Assembly (NCBI GenBank): GCA_022072615.1
Contig: JAJVHS010000042.1
Coordinates: 19,658 to 83,657 of the forward strand
From: Phycisphaerales bacterium
GTDB taxonomy: Bacteria > Planctomycetota > Phycisphaerae > Phycisphaerales > UBA1924
Direction: 5' to 3'
DNA length: 64,000 nt
This document shows, piece by piece, positions 16,085-22,969 of the stretch. A program made the position numbers and the translations under genes. How positions within the stretch are numbered: position 1 is the first letter of the stretch; the number at the start of each line of letters is the position of its first letter. The notes beneath the pieces are model-generated. The model did not search any database. It had not been told where the DNA came from and saw only the letters and a program-made list of their open reading frames with translations.

Positions 16085-17800
16085 TTACCAGATCAGGCGC
16101 ATGCGGCCGACGTCGAACATCAACGACCGGCCGGAGTGCTGGATTCCGGGGAAATAGACGAAGAACGCCTTGCCGATGAGCAGGTCGCGGTGGACGACGC
16201 CGATGGTGGGATCGATCTCGTGGGCGACCCAGGTTTCGACGCTGTTCCATGCTCGGCCGTCGTGGCTCGCCGGGCTGTTGTCGCCGCAGCAGAAGAAGTG
16301 GTCGGGACCGGTGGTGAGCACGGTCTGGGGCGTGACCGCCAGGCCCGACGGGCCCTGGAGCAGCGCCTTGTTGGTCGCCTGGTAGTGCAGGTCGCGCCAC
16401 ACGCCGACGCGATGGAGGGTGACGGGCGAGCCATCAAAGGCCATGCTCAGGCCTGGCAGGCGGTACTTGGTGCCGTCGATGAGCACGCCGGACTTGTTCG
16501 ATGCGGTCGCGGAATCGGCGATCTGCTGCATGGTGAGGCCGAGCGTGTTCTGGATGCGCTGCGCGGGGCTCCAGTCGTATGAGGCCTCGAGCACGAGTTC
16601 GCCGTCGATCCAGACCTGGCAGGACTGGTCCGCGTGCCAGAACTCGACGTTGGTGATGCGGTCCTTCTCGAAGAGGCCCTCCACTGGCGTGGTGGCGAGC
16701 TGCTTCCACGGCTCGTCGGCGCCCTCGGAGGCGGGCTGCGGACGCATGTTGATGCTGACGGTGTTCTTGCCCAGGCGCGCCTGGAACTGGTGGCCGCGAG
16801 CGACCAGGTTGATCGCCGCTTCGAGGTTCTCCGAACCGGGCTCGATGCCGGCGGCGACGCGGAGGTCGGAGACCGGGTAATAGAAGATCGGCCCGATGAA
16901 CTCGTACGTGGGGCGCCACCAGCCGCCGAGCAGCACCTGGCTCGGGCCGTGAGGCATGCGGAGCCACGCCTCGTTGTACGAATAGCGATCGATGAGGGGC
17001 CAGCGGTCAAGGTCCCAATCAAGGCGCGTGGGCGCCGACTCGGTGTAGACGTAGTCGGGCCGGTTCTCGATCTGCCAGCCGCCGGTGGACGCCTTCCACG
17101 GCGGGAAGAACCACCTGGTGTTCTGGACGGTGTCGCTGCGCGGGGTGTAGGTGCTGTCGAAGACGGGCTGCCAGACGGCTCGCTGCACGAGCTCGGGCTT
17201 GCGGGCGATGGTCCACCCCGGCTGGGACCAGGAGTCGAGGGATTCATCGTTCGCGGCCGATGCCGGGCGGACAAAGACATCGCCATCGACGAGCGCGATC
17301 TGCTCGTTGGGCAGGCCGATGAGCCGCTTGATGAAGTTCTCCTGCGGCTTCTGCGGGTTCTTGAAGACGACGACGTCGAAGCGGGACGGATCGAAGATGG
17401 AGTAGAGGTACTTGAGGACGAAGATGCGGTCGCCGGAGATCGTCTTCATGGAGCTGGGCGTCAGCTCGTAGTTGCTCATCGGGTCGTGAACGACGATGGG
17501 CACGCCCTGTGGACCGAACTTCTGCTCGGGGCGGGGGTTGTCGTAGCTGGCGTCAAGGTACTCCCAGGGCTGGACCGGCCACTCGGTGCCGGTGACGGGG
17601 CTGCGGAAACGCATGTGCGCACCCAGCAGCGTGGGACCCATCGACCCCGTGGGAATCTGGAACGCCTCGACGACAAAGCCGCGGAAGACAAAGGCGAGCA
17701 CGAGCGAGATCAGGACGGAGATGACCGTGTCCTTGACGTTCGAATGCTCAGCGGGCGGCGAGCCCGCGGCGGAGACCACTCCGGAGATCTGCTTGGACAT
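16085..17800 (-). CDS. lepB: Signal peptidase I with large central insertion
   Basis: Type I leader peptidase, 571 residues against about 200-320 in most bacteria. I start at MSKQISGVV because the upstream extension is repeat-like leader DNA. A transmembrane helix (VISVLISLVLAFVFRGFVV) leads to the catalytic Ser53 in QIPTGSMGPTLL; the general-base Lys is probably Lys130 in SGDRIFVLKYLYS. The conserved FIKRLIGLPNEQI follows, then about 315 residues not found in ordinary LepB, containing a lectin-like stretch (FWHADQSCQVWIDGELVLEASYDW). The C-terminal box is CGDNSPASHDGRAW. It cleaves signal peptides on the outer face of the inner membrane. The active-site parts are intact. It is followed closely by neuA. 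Confidence 0.92.
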   Translation of the reverse strand: MSKQISGVVSAAGSPPAEHSNVKDTVISVLISLVLAFVFRGFVVEAFQIPTGSMGPTLLGAHMRFRSPVTGTEWPVQPWEYLDASYDNPRPEQKFGPQGVPIVVHDPMSNYELTPSSMKTISGDRIFVLKYLYSIFDPSRFDVVVFKNPQKPQENFIKRLIGLPNEQIALVDGDVFVRPASAANDESLDSWSQPGWTIARKPELVQRAVWQPVFDSTYTPRSDTVQNTRWFFPPWKASTGGWQIENRPDYVYTESAPTRLDWDLDRWPLIDRYSYNEAWLRMPHGPSQVLLGGWWRPTYEFIGPIFYYPVSDLRVAAGIEPGSENLEAAINLVARGHQFQARLGKNTVSINMRPQPASEGADEPWKQLATTPVEGLFEKDRITNVEFWHADQSCQVWIDGELVLEASYDWSPAQRIQNTLGLTMQQIADSATASNKSGVLIDGTKYRLPGLSMAFDGSPVTLHRVGVWRDLHYQATNKALLQGPSGLAVTPQTVLTTGPDHFFCCGDNSPASHDGRAWNSVETWVAHEIDPTIGVVHRDLLIGKAFFVYFPGIQHSGRSLMFDVGRMRLIW

Positions 17801-17831
17801 GGGCGGAGGATAGGTGGGTCGGGAGTGGGCG

Positions 17832-17851
17832 GTAGGCAGTAGGAGTAGGCA
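17832..17851. repeat. GTAGGCA short tandem repeat in the lepB leader
   Basis: GTAGGCA, GTAGGA and GTAGGCA occur in tandem about 30 bases upstream of the lepB ATG. The unit differs from the octamer arrays, but its position in a gene leader is the same. Confidence 0.6.
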
Positions 17852-18061
17852 CGGAGAGAGAGTCCCTGGAGAGAACGTGCGATCTTCGTTCATGGACTTG
17901 GGAGCGACGCGGCCGGCGGTCCATGGGGATCAAGCGCCCGTTGATCAGACCGACGATAACGCTTGCGGGCCTTCACCCAGTACGCGGACGACACCGTGCT
18001 CGCGACCATGCAGGGTCCGAGGCGGTCAATACGCCCGGGCGGGCCAAGCAGTGCGAGTCGT

Positions 18062-18745
18062 TCAGGTTGGCGCGGGCGAGGGCTTTGGCCCGCCCCGCCA
18101 GGACTGGATCAGCAGGACGCCGATCGCGATGAGCAGGAACAGGTCGGCGACATTGGACACGTACGGCCACACTTCGCGCGAGCCGTTGGGGAGCGTCCAG
18201 CCGAAGGGCAGCTTCACGCCCGGCAGCGGGTGGATGAAGTCGCGCACGCAGGCGTAGACGATGCGGTCGTACAGGTTGCCGACCGCGCCGGCGATCAGCA
18301 GGCCGATGGCCGCATGAGCCCCCCACCGCTCAGGTCGGGTCCAACGGGCGAACATCCAGCCCGCGAAGGCGATCGCCGCGACGGTGACCACGATGAAGAA
18401 CATCCGCTTGCCCGCGCCGATGCCGAAGACGGCGCCGGGATTCAGCACGAGCGTGAACTCGAGCAGGTTGGGGATGACGACCATCGGCTGGTGCGGCGGG
18501 ATCAGCCGGGCGAGCGACGTGGCTTCAAGGACGTCCTGGCGGGAGAACGTGACGGGAACGGGCGCGATCCTGGCGAACGCCCAGTACTTGGAGGCGAGGT
18601 CGGCGGCAAGGCCCAGCACCGTCACGAGGAGGAGGACCGTCCAGGCTCGGCGGCTTCTCAGCGACGTCGGGTGCGGGGCGGCATCGGCACCCGTTGGTGC
18701 AGGCTGCGGCGACGCGGGCGCTTGCTCGTCGGGTGGCGTGGTCAC
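18062..18745 (-). CDS. lspA: Lipoprotein signal peptidase LspA
   Basis: An inner-membrane aspartyl protease that removes signal peptides from diacylglyceryl-modified prolipoproteins. It has 227 residues with a Pro/Ala-rich cytoplasmic N terminus of about 30 residues not typical of the family. Four hydrophobic helices are visible. The first conserved block is ADLASKYWAF, then LNPGAVFGIGAGKR. The catalytic Asp residues lie in GAVGNLYDRIVYACVRDFI and VSNVADLFLLIAIG. The start is GTG overlapping the stop of the DksA-like gene (GTGA). Its substrates would include the lipoproteins at 35293 and 46526. The DksA-like/lspA pairing is a common one in planctomycetes and other bacteria. Confidence 0.93.
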   Translation of the reverse strand: MTTPPDEQAPASPQPAPTGADAAPHPTSLRSRRAWTVLLLVTVLGLAADLASKYWAFARIAPVPVTFSRQDVLEATSLARLIPPHQPMVVIPNLLEFTLVLNPGAVFGIGAGKRMFFIVVTVAAIAFAGWMFARWTRPERWGAHAAIGLLIAGAVGNLYDRIVYACVRDFIHPLPGVKLPFGWTLPNGSREVWPYVSNVADLFLLIAIGVLLIQSWRGGPKPSPAPT

Positions 18746-19659
18746 AGGCGCATCTGGCGCCGCTCGAGATCACGAGCGGCTTCGATGGAATGGCGAGCCC
18801 AGGGGAGCTCTTCGAGGCGTTCCATCTTGATGGGCTTGCCGTTGATTTCACAGACGCCGTAGGTGCCGGCGTCGATGCGCTGGAGCGCGTCGTCGATCTC
18901 GCGGATCAGCTTGCGGTCGGCCGCGGCGAGGTCCAGCGAGAGGGACTGGTCGTAGGTTTCCGAGCCCTGCTCGGCGAGGTGCTGGGGGAGACTGGAGAGC
19001 GACCCGCTGCCACCCTTGAGCGCCTCGGACTCCATGGAGGAGACGTCGCGGACGAGCTCGGCTCGCTTCTGGAGGAGGATCTGCCGGAAGTGGGCGAGCT
19101 CTCGCTTGCCGAAGGGGGACTTGAAGTCGTGGCGCGGACCGTCGGCGGCTCCGCCGTGGTAGCCCAGGGGTTGGGTCGGGCTGGCGGCCGGGCCCGAGGG
19201 GATGAGCGGCTTGGCCGACGACCGGCCTCCGTGCATCGAGGGCACGGCGTGAGCGCCGCTCATGGGGGCGCGGGGCTTGGGCTTGGCCTTCTTGACGGGC
19301 TTGGGCTGGACGATCGTGATGCCCTTGCGTCCGCCCTTGCCGTTGGCGGCGGGAGGCGGGGCAGCCTTCCCAGCGGGCGCCTTGCTCGCCTGCGGCTTGG
19401 CGGGCGGTGCCTTGGCCGCGCCCGGCTTGGTCGCGGCCGGCTTGGTGGCGACGGGCTTGGAGGGCGTCCCCTTGGCGACCGGCTTGGCAACCACCTTCGC
19501 CGGCGGTGCCTTGGAGGCGGCCGTCTTGGGAGCAGGCTTTGCCAGCTTGGAAGCCGGCTTCGCCGCGGCCTTTGAAGACTTGGCGGCGGGCTTCGCAGCC
19601 CCCTTCACGGGAGGCTTCGGGGCGGAGTTCTTGACGGGTTTAGAGGGCTTCTTCGCCAC
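18742..19659 (-). CDS. DksA/TraR-like protein with histone H1-like tail
   Basis: 305 residues. The first 165 or so are almost entirely Lys, Ala and Pro in repeats of the AAKPASKLAKPAPK kind, as in eukaryotic-type H1 tails and bacterial nucleoid proteins. The C-terminal 120 residues match the TraR/DksA family: ELAHFRQILLQKRAELVRDVSSMESEAL, a helical hairpin, then ALQRIDAGTYGVCEINGKPIKMERLEELPWARHSIEAA. Of the four zinc-binding cysteines of the classic family only one (GVC) remains, so zinc is unlikely to bind. It may bind RNA polymerase, DNA or both; the function is inferred. It is translationally coupled to lspA. Confidence 0.85.
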   Translation of the reverse strand: MAKKPSKPVKNSAPKPPVKGAAKPAAKSSKAAAKPASKLAKPAPKTAASKAPPAKVVAKPVAKGTPSKPVATKPAATKPGAAKAPPAKPQASKAPAGKAAPPPAANGKGGRKGITIVQPKPVKKAKPKPRAPMSGAHAVPSMHGGRSSAKPLIPSGPAASPTQPLGYHGGAADGPRHDFKSPFGKRELAHFRQILLQKRAELVRDVSSMESEALKGGSGSLSSLPQHLAEQGSETYDQSLSLDLAAADRKLIREIDDALQRIDAGTYGVCEINGKPIKMERLEELPWARHSIEAARDLERRQMRL

Positions 19660-19847
19660 AATGCCTGCCCGCTAGATTGCCGGAGAATCGGGATGGCCCG
19701 AGACGGGCTCCCCACACCCTGACGAAAGGGTGCCAACCGTAGGGAGAACGCCGTTCGGAGTCAAAGAACGGCACCTTCAAAGATCAAGACGCACCACGGC
19801 GTTCGGTCGGGAATACGGATTGGATTCGACGACCTGCTCGGGATCCG

Positions 19848-20924
19848 TCAGGCGGGATCGGCCACGGCGGCCGAGGCATCGGGCGTCTGCTCAAGCCACT
19901 GGCCCATGCGCCGGAAGCGGGCGTACCGAGCCGCCATGAGATCGTCCGCGGGGAGCGCGACCAGTTCCTCGAGCGTGTGGACAATCCAGTGGCGGAGGGA
20001 CTCGGCGGCGGCCTTGGGATCCCGATGGGCGCCGCCCACCGGCTCGGGGATGATCGAGTCGATGATGCCCAGCGCGAGGTTGTCCTTGGCGGTGAGCTTG
20101 AGGGACTGGGCGGCCGCGGAGTTGGTCTGCTCGTTGGCTTCCTTCCACAGGATGGCGGCGCAGCCCTCGGGGCTGATGACCGAGTACCAGGAATTGGCGA
20201 GCATGGCGACGCGGTCTGCCACGGCGATGCCCAGCGCACCGCCCGACCCGCCCTCACCGATGATGATGCTGACGATCGGGACGGGCAGGCGCGACATTTC
20301 GCGCATGTTGACGGCGATCGCCTCGGCCTGGCCCCGCTGCTCGGCCCCCAGGCCGGGGTAGGCGCCCGGGGTATCGACGAGCGTGACGATGGGGACGCCG
20401 AACTTGGCGGCGAGCTCCATCTTGGCGAGGGCCTTGCGATACCCCTCGGGGTGGGCGCAGCCGAAGTGGCAGGCGATCTTTTCCGAGGTCTCCTTGCCCT
20501 TCTGGTGGCCGACCACCATGACCTTGAACGGGCCGATGCGGGCAAAGCCGGTGACGATCGCGGGGTCTTCGCCGAAGCGGCGGTCGCCGTGCAGCTCGGC
20601 GAAGTCGCGGGTGATCATGGAGATGTAGTCGCGCGTCTGCGGGCGGGCGGGATGGCGGGCGACGCGGACGGTCTGCCACGGAGTGAGGCGGGAGTAGATC
20701 TCGGTGAGCTGACGCTGGTGCTGTGCCCGGAGGTCAGCGATCTCCGCCTGGAGCCGCTGCGCGGCGGGATCGACGGCCACGGCCTGAAGGTTCGCGATTT
20801 CATCGGGCCCCGGTTCGGTGGCAAGGGCCGGGAAGTCGGACTTGAGCCGTGCCTCGGCGGCGGCGAGACGCTGGGCGAGCTCGGCGAGCGGCTTCTCGAA
20901 GTCGAGCGAATAGAAGGAGGACAT
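19848..20924 (-). CDS. accA: Acetyl-CoA carboxylase carboxyltransferase subunit alpha
   Basis: 358 residues from the MSSFYSLDFEKPL start; the longer frame upstream reads through repeat DNA. AccA, with AccD, transfers carboxyl from biotin to acetyl-CoA in the first step of fatty acid synthesis. Visible family segments are PLAELAQRLAAAEARL, TPWQTVRVARHPARPQTRDYI, the FAELHGDRRFGEDPAIVTGFARIG block, VVGHQKGKETSEKIACHFGCAHPEGYRKAL and IIIGEGGSGGALGIAVADRVAML, ending in SPEGCAAILWK. Length is slightly above the usual 320 because of a C-terminal extension. No ribosome-binding site is obvious; an octamer repeat lies in the leader. No accD is nearby. Confidence 0.95.
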   Translation of the reverse strand: MSSFYSLDFEKPLAELAQRLAAAEARLKSDFPALATEPGPDEIANLQAVAVDPAAQRLQAEIADLRAQHQRQLTEIYSRLTPWQTVRVARHPARPQTRDYISMITRDFAELHGDRRFGEDPAIVTGFARIGPFKVMVVGHQKGKETSEKIACHFGCAHPEGYRKALAKMELAAKFGVPIVTLVDTPGAYPGLGAEQRGQAEAIAVNMREMSRLPVPIVSIIIGEGGSGGALGIAVADRVAMLANSWYSVISPEGCAAILWKEANEQTNSAAAQSLKLTAKDNLALGIIDSIIPEPVGGAHRDPKAAAESLRHWIVHTLEELVALPADDLMAARYARFRRMGQWLEQTPDASAAVADPA

Positions 20925-20945
20925 GGGCGGGATCGTAGGGAAAGC

Positions 20946-20977
20946 GAGGTGCCGGGGTATCGAGGTGTCAAGGTCCC
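20946..20977. repeat. Octamer array in the accA leader
   Basis: GAGGTGCC, GGGGTATC, GAGGTGTC and AAGGTCCC follow each other with 8-base spacing, between accA and the arsR promoter. The units are degenerate but keep GGT at positions 3-5. Confidence 0.65.
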
Positions 20978-20987
20978 GGGAAGGGGC

Positions 20988-21024
20988 TTGACAGGGGTGA
21001 GACAAATCAATAACCTTTTGGTTA
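20988..21024 (+). promoter_or_regulatory. Promoter with overlapping palindromic operator for the ArsR gene
   Basis: A perfect -35 box TTGACA is followed after 17 bases by TAACCT, a passable -10. The -10 is the left arm of a perfect palindrome, TAACC-TTTT-GGTTA (21011-21024), as expected for an operator where a dimeric ArsR repressor would block RNA polymerase. The GTG start codon follows at the next base, so the message is probably leaderless or nearly so. Confidence 0.75.
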
Positions 21025-21372
21025 GTGATTCACGATGACCCATTGGACGGGGTGTTCGAGGCGCTGGCGAGCCGCGACCGGCGGCGCATGCTGGACCTGC
21101 TGCAGGCCCGCCCGGGGATGAGCATCGCGGCGCTCTCGTCGCACTTTGAGATGTCGGCGGTGGGCGTGCTGAAGCACGTGCGTGTGCTGGAGCGATCGGG
21201 TCTGGTGGTCTCGGAGAAACAGGGGCGTGAGCGGCGGCTGTACTTCAACATCGTGCCGATCCAGCAGATTCATGATCGGTGGACGGATCAGTATTCGGAG
21301 TTCTGGGCGACTCGGGTGGTGGACCTGAAGGCTCGTCTTGAGTCCAGGGAAAGGAACGTGAAACATGGCTGA
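21025..21372 (+). CDS. ArsR-family winged-helix transcriptional regulator
   Basis: 115 residues starting at GTG, immediately after the palindromic operator. The winged-helix domain reads DGVFEALASRDRRRMLDLLQARPGMSIAALSSHFEMSAVGVLKHVRVLERSGLVVSEKQGRERRLYFNIVPIQQI; the recognition helix is around AVGVLKHVRVL. No metal-binding cysteines are present, so this is not a classical arsenic or zinc sensor. It belongs to the group always found with an SRPBCC/AHSA1 partner, and its stop overlaps that partner's start by eight bases. It probably represses its own two-gene operon through the palindrome upstream. The effector is unknown. Confidence 0.9.
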   Translation: MIHDDPLDGVFEALASRDRRRMLDLLQARPGMSIAALSSHFEMSAVGVLKHVRVLERSGLVVSEKQGRERRLYFNIVPIQQIHDRWTDQYSEFWATRVVDLKARLESRERNVKHG

Positions 21373-21889
21373 GGCGACGGCGGGGACGGTGCAGAAGGTG
21401 TTCAAGATCATGATCCGGGCGGATATCCACGACGTGTGGCGCGAGATCACCCGTCGCGACGCGCCGATCAAGTGCTTCTTCAACTCGCGGATGGACACCG
21501 GTGACCTGGCGGCGGGGTCGCGGATGGCGATGCGCACACCCGACGGAAAGTACACGGGCGTGGTCGGCGAGATCCTCGAAGTTCAGCCGCCCAGACGCTT
21601 CGCCCACACGTTCCAGTTCACTCGCCTTGACGACCCGCCGTGCAAGGTGGTGTACGAGCTCACTCCCGTCGAGGGCGGGACGGAGTTCATCATGCGGATC
21701 GAGGACCTCGTGCCCGGTTCCGTGATGGACAAGCAGATGTCGCAGGGCGCCAAGCTGATCATGGGCACGCTCAAGCACGTGATGGAGACCGGACGGCCGA
21801 GCATGGGCGTGCGCATGCTCTTTGTGCTATTCAAGATGCTGCAGCCGATCATGCCAAAGCGGTGCTTGAGCGAGCGCTGGCCGGTGTAA
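21365..21889 (+). CDS. SRPBCC/AHSA1-domain protein
   Basis: 174 residues with the SRPBCC (START-like) ligand-binding fold of the Aha1 C-terminal type. Characteristic segments: VFKIMIRADIHDVWREITR at the N terminus, GSRMAMRTPDGKYTGVVGEILEVQPPRRFAHTFQF, CKVVYELTPVEGGTEFIMRIEDL and the long C-terminal helix with LIMGTLKHVMETG. Such proteins bind hydrophobic ligands in a central cavity. It is the second gene of the ArsR operon, and the ORF extends past the usual end with a basic tail. The role in the cell is not known; it may sense or detoxify the ligand to which the regulator responds. Confidence 0.85.
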   Translation: MAEATAGTVQKVFKIMIRADIHDVWREITRRDAPIKCFFNSRMDTGDLAAGSRMAMRTPDGKYTGVVGEILEVQPPRRFAHTFQFTRLDDPPCKVVYELTPVEGGTEFIMRIEDLVPGSVMDKQMSQGAKLIMGTLKHVMETGRPSMGVRMLFVLFKMLQPIMPKRCLSERWPV

Positions 21890-21950
21890 ACAGCGGCGTC
21901 AAAGTGGCAATAAGGAAGGATTGGAACGAAGGCACAGAGGAGCGTGGTAC

Positions 21951-22325
21951 ATGGGACGCTTGATTCTCGGGGTCGTTGCGGGGTTCGCGGTGTGGAGCGT
22001 GCTGTGGCTGGGCGGGAACGCGGTCGTGCTCGGTGAGGCGGGCCGGAAGGTTCGAGCGGGCGAACCTCTCACGGAGACGGGCCCTCTGGTGACGGCACTG
22101 GTGCTGAGCGTGGTGTGCTCGGTCGCGGCGGGCGCCACCGCGGGCTGGATCGTGAAGGAACGGGCGTTGCTTGCCGGGCGGGTCCTGGGCCTTGTGCTGC
22201 TGCTGGTGGGCCTGGCATTCCAGGCGTCGGCCTGGAATCAGATGCCGGTGTGGTACCACCTGGTGTTCATCGCGCTGCTCGAGCCCGTCACGGCGACCGG
22301 TGCCATGCTGGTGCGGCGGAAGTAA
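21951..22325 (+). CDS. Small membrane protein, function unknown
   Basis: 124 residues starting at MGRLILG, with GAGGAG about twelve bases upstream. Four hydrophobic segments are visible: LILGVVAGFAVWSVLWLGGNAVVL, GPLVTALVLSVVCSVAAGATAGWIV, LAGRVLGLVLLLVGLAFQASAW and WYHLVFIALLEPVTATGAMLV, ending in a basic tail. It is probably an integral inner-membrane protein. It follows the ArsR/SRPBCC pair by 61 bases and may be part of that operon. No catalytic motif is seen. Confidence 0.7.
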   Translation: MGRLILGVVAGFAVWSVLWLGGNAVVLGEAGRKVRAGEPLTETGPLVTALVLSVVCSVAAGATAGWIVKERALLAGRVLGLVLLLVGLAFQASAWNQMPVWYHLVFIALLEPVTATGAMLVRRK

Positions 22326-22350
22326 CGGCGGCGTGAACAGCGGGGCGTGG

Positions 22351-22851
22351 CTACCTCGGCTTGCTGTGCTTGAGCTTGGCGACCTCCCGGGCGGTCATGT
22401 CGCGGACGTACGTCTGGAACTCATCGTGCAGGATCTTCATCTTGCGGTCGTCGATCATTTTCTGGAATGATTCTTCCTGCTCGAGGATCTTCATGCGATC
22501 GACCCAGCTCTGGAAGTAGTCCTCGGGGAGCTGGCGCATGCGGTGGCTGAACCAGACGATCTCGAACACCGAGAGCTGCATCAGGTTGAAGAAGTGCTCG
22601 CGGATCTCGGTGTCGGATTGAAGGTCGACGACGTCGTGCTTGTAGATTCGAGCCAGGGAGGGGTCGTCGACTCGCATGCGCCTGAGCTGCATCTGGAGCT
22701 CAACCAGCTTGGTGAAGTTGGAGACGTAGGCGGCCCTTCGCCAGTGACGGAACTGGAGTCCGGTGTAGAAAAGGCCGGCGGCGAAGACCAGGACCGTGAG
22801 ACCCTGGAGCAGGACTTTGAGCAGTTCGTAGTCTGGCGAGGTCGCGGGCAT
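22351..22851 (-). CDS. Membrane-anchored protein of unknown function
   Basis: 166 residues from MPATSPDYELL. One transmembrane helix (LLQGLTVLVFAAGLFYTGLQF) near the N terminus is followed by a charged, helical cytoplasmic domain (FTKLVELQMQLRRMRVDDPSLARIY, REHFFNLMQLSVFEIVWFSHRM, YFQSWVDRMKIL). This layout is seen in many bacterial proteins of unknown function. It is transcribed divergently from the peptidase gene at 22970, with about 118 bases between, so they may share a regulatory region. No motif identifies a function. Confidence 0.7.
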   Translation of the reverse strand: MPATSPDYELLKVLLQGLTVLVFAAGLFYTGLQFRHWRRAAYVSNFTKLVELQMQLRRMRVDDPSLARIYKHDVVDLQSDTEIREHFFNLMQLSVFEIVWFSHRMRQLPEDYFQSWVDRMKILEQEESFQKMIDDRKMKILHDEFQTYVRDMTAREVAKLKHSKPR

Positions 22852-22969
22852 GGGGCGATGGTACGGGGAGCCCTGCCGCCCGGGGATCGTCCCGGTCCGA
22901 GGCGGTCCACGAGCCGTCGGCTCGGTGATCAAACAGCTGGTATGCTCCTGGGTAGTTGGGGGCACCATC

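Noticed and set aside
22351-22851. Membership of the membrane protein in the peptidase/MBL/HerA cassette
   Set aside because: It is divergently transcribed and has no motif linking it to the trio; sharing a promoter region is possible but unproven.
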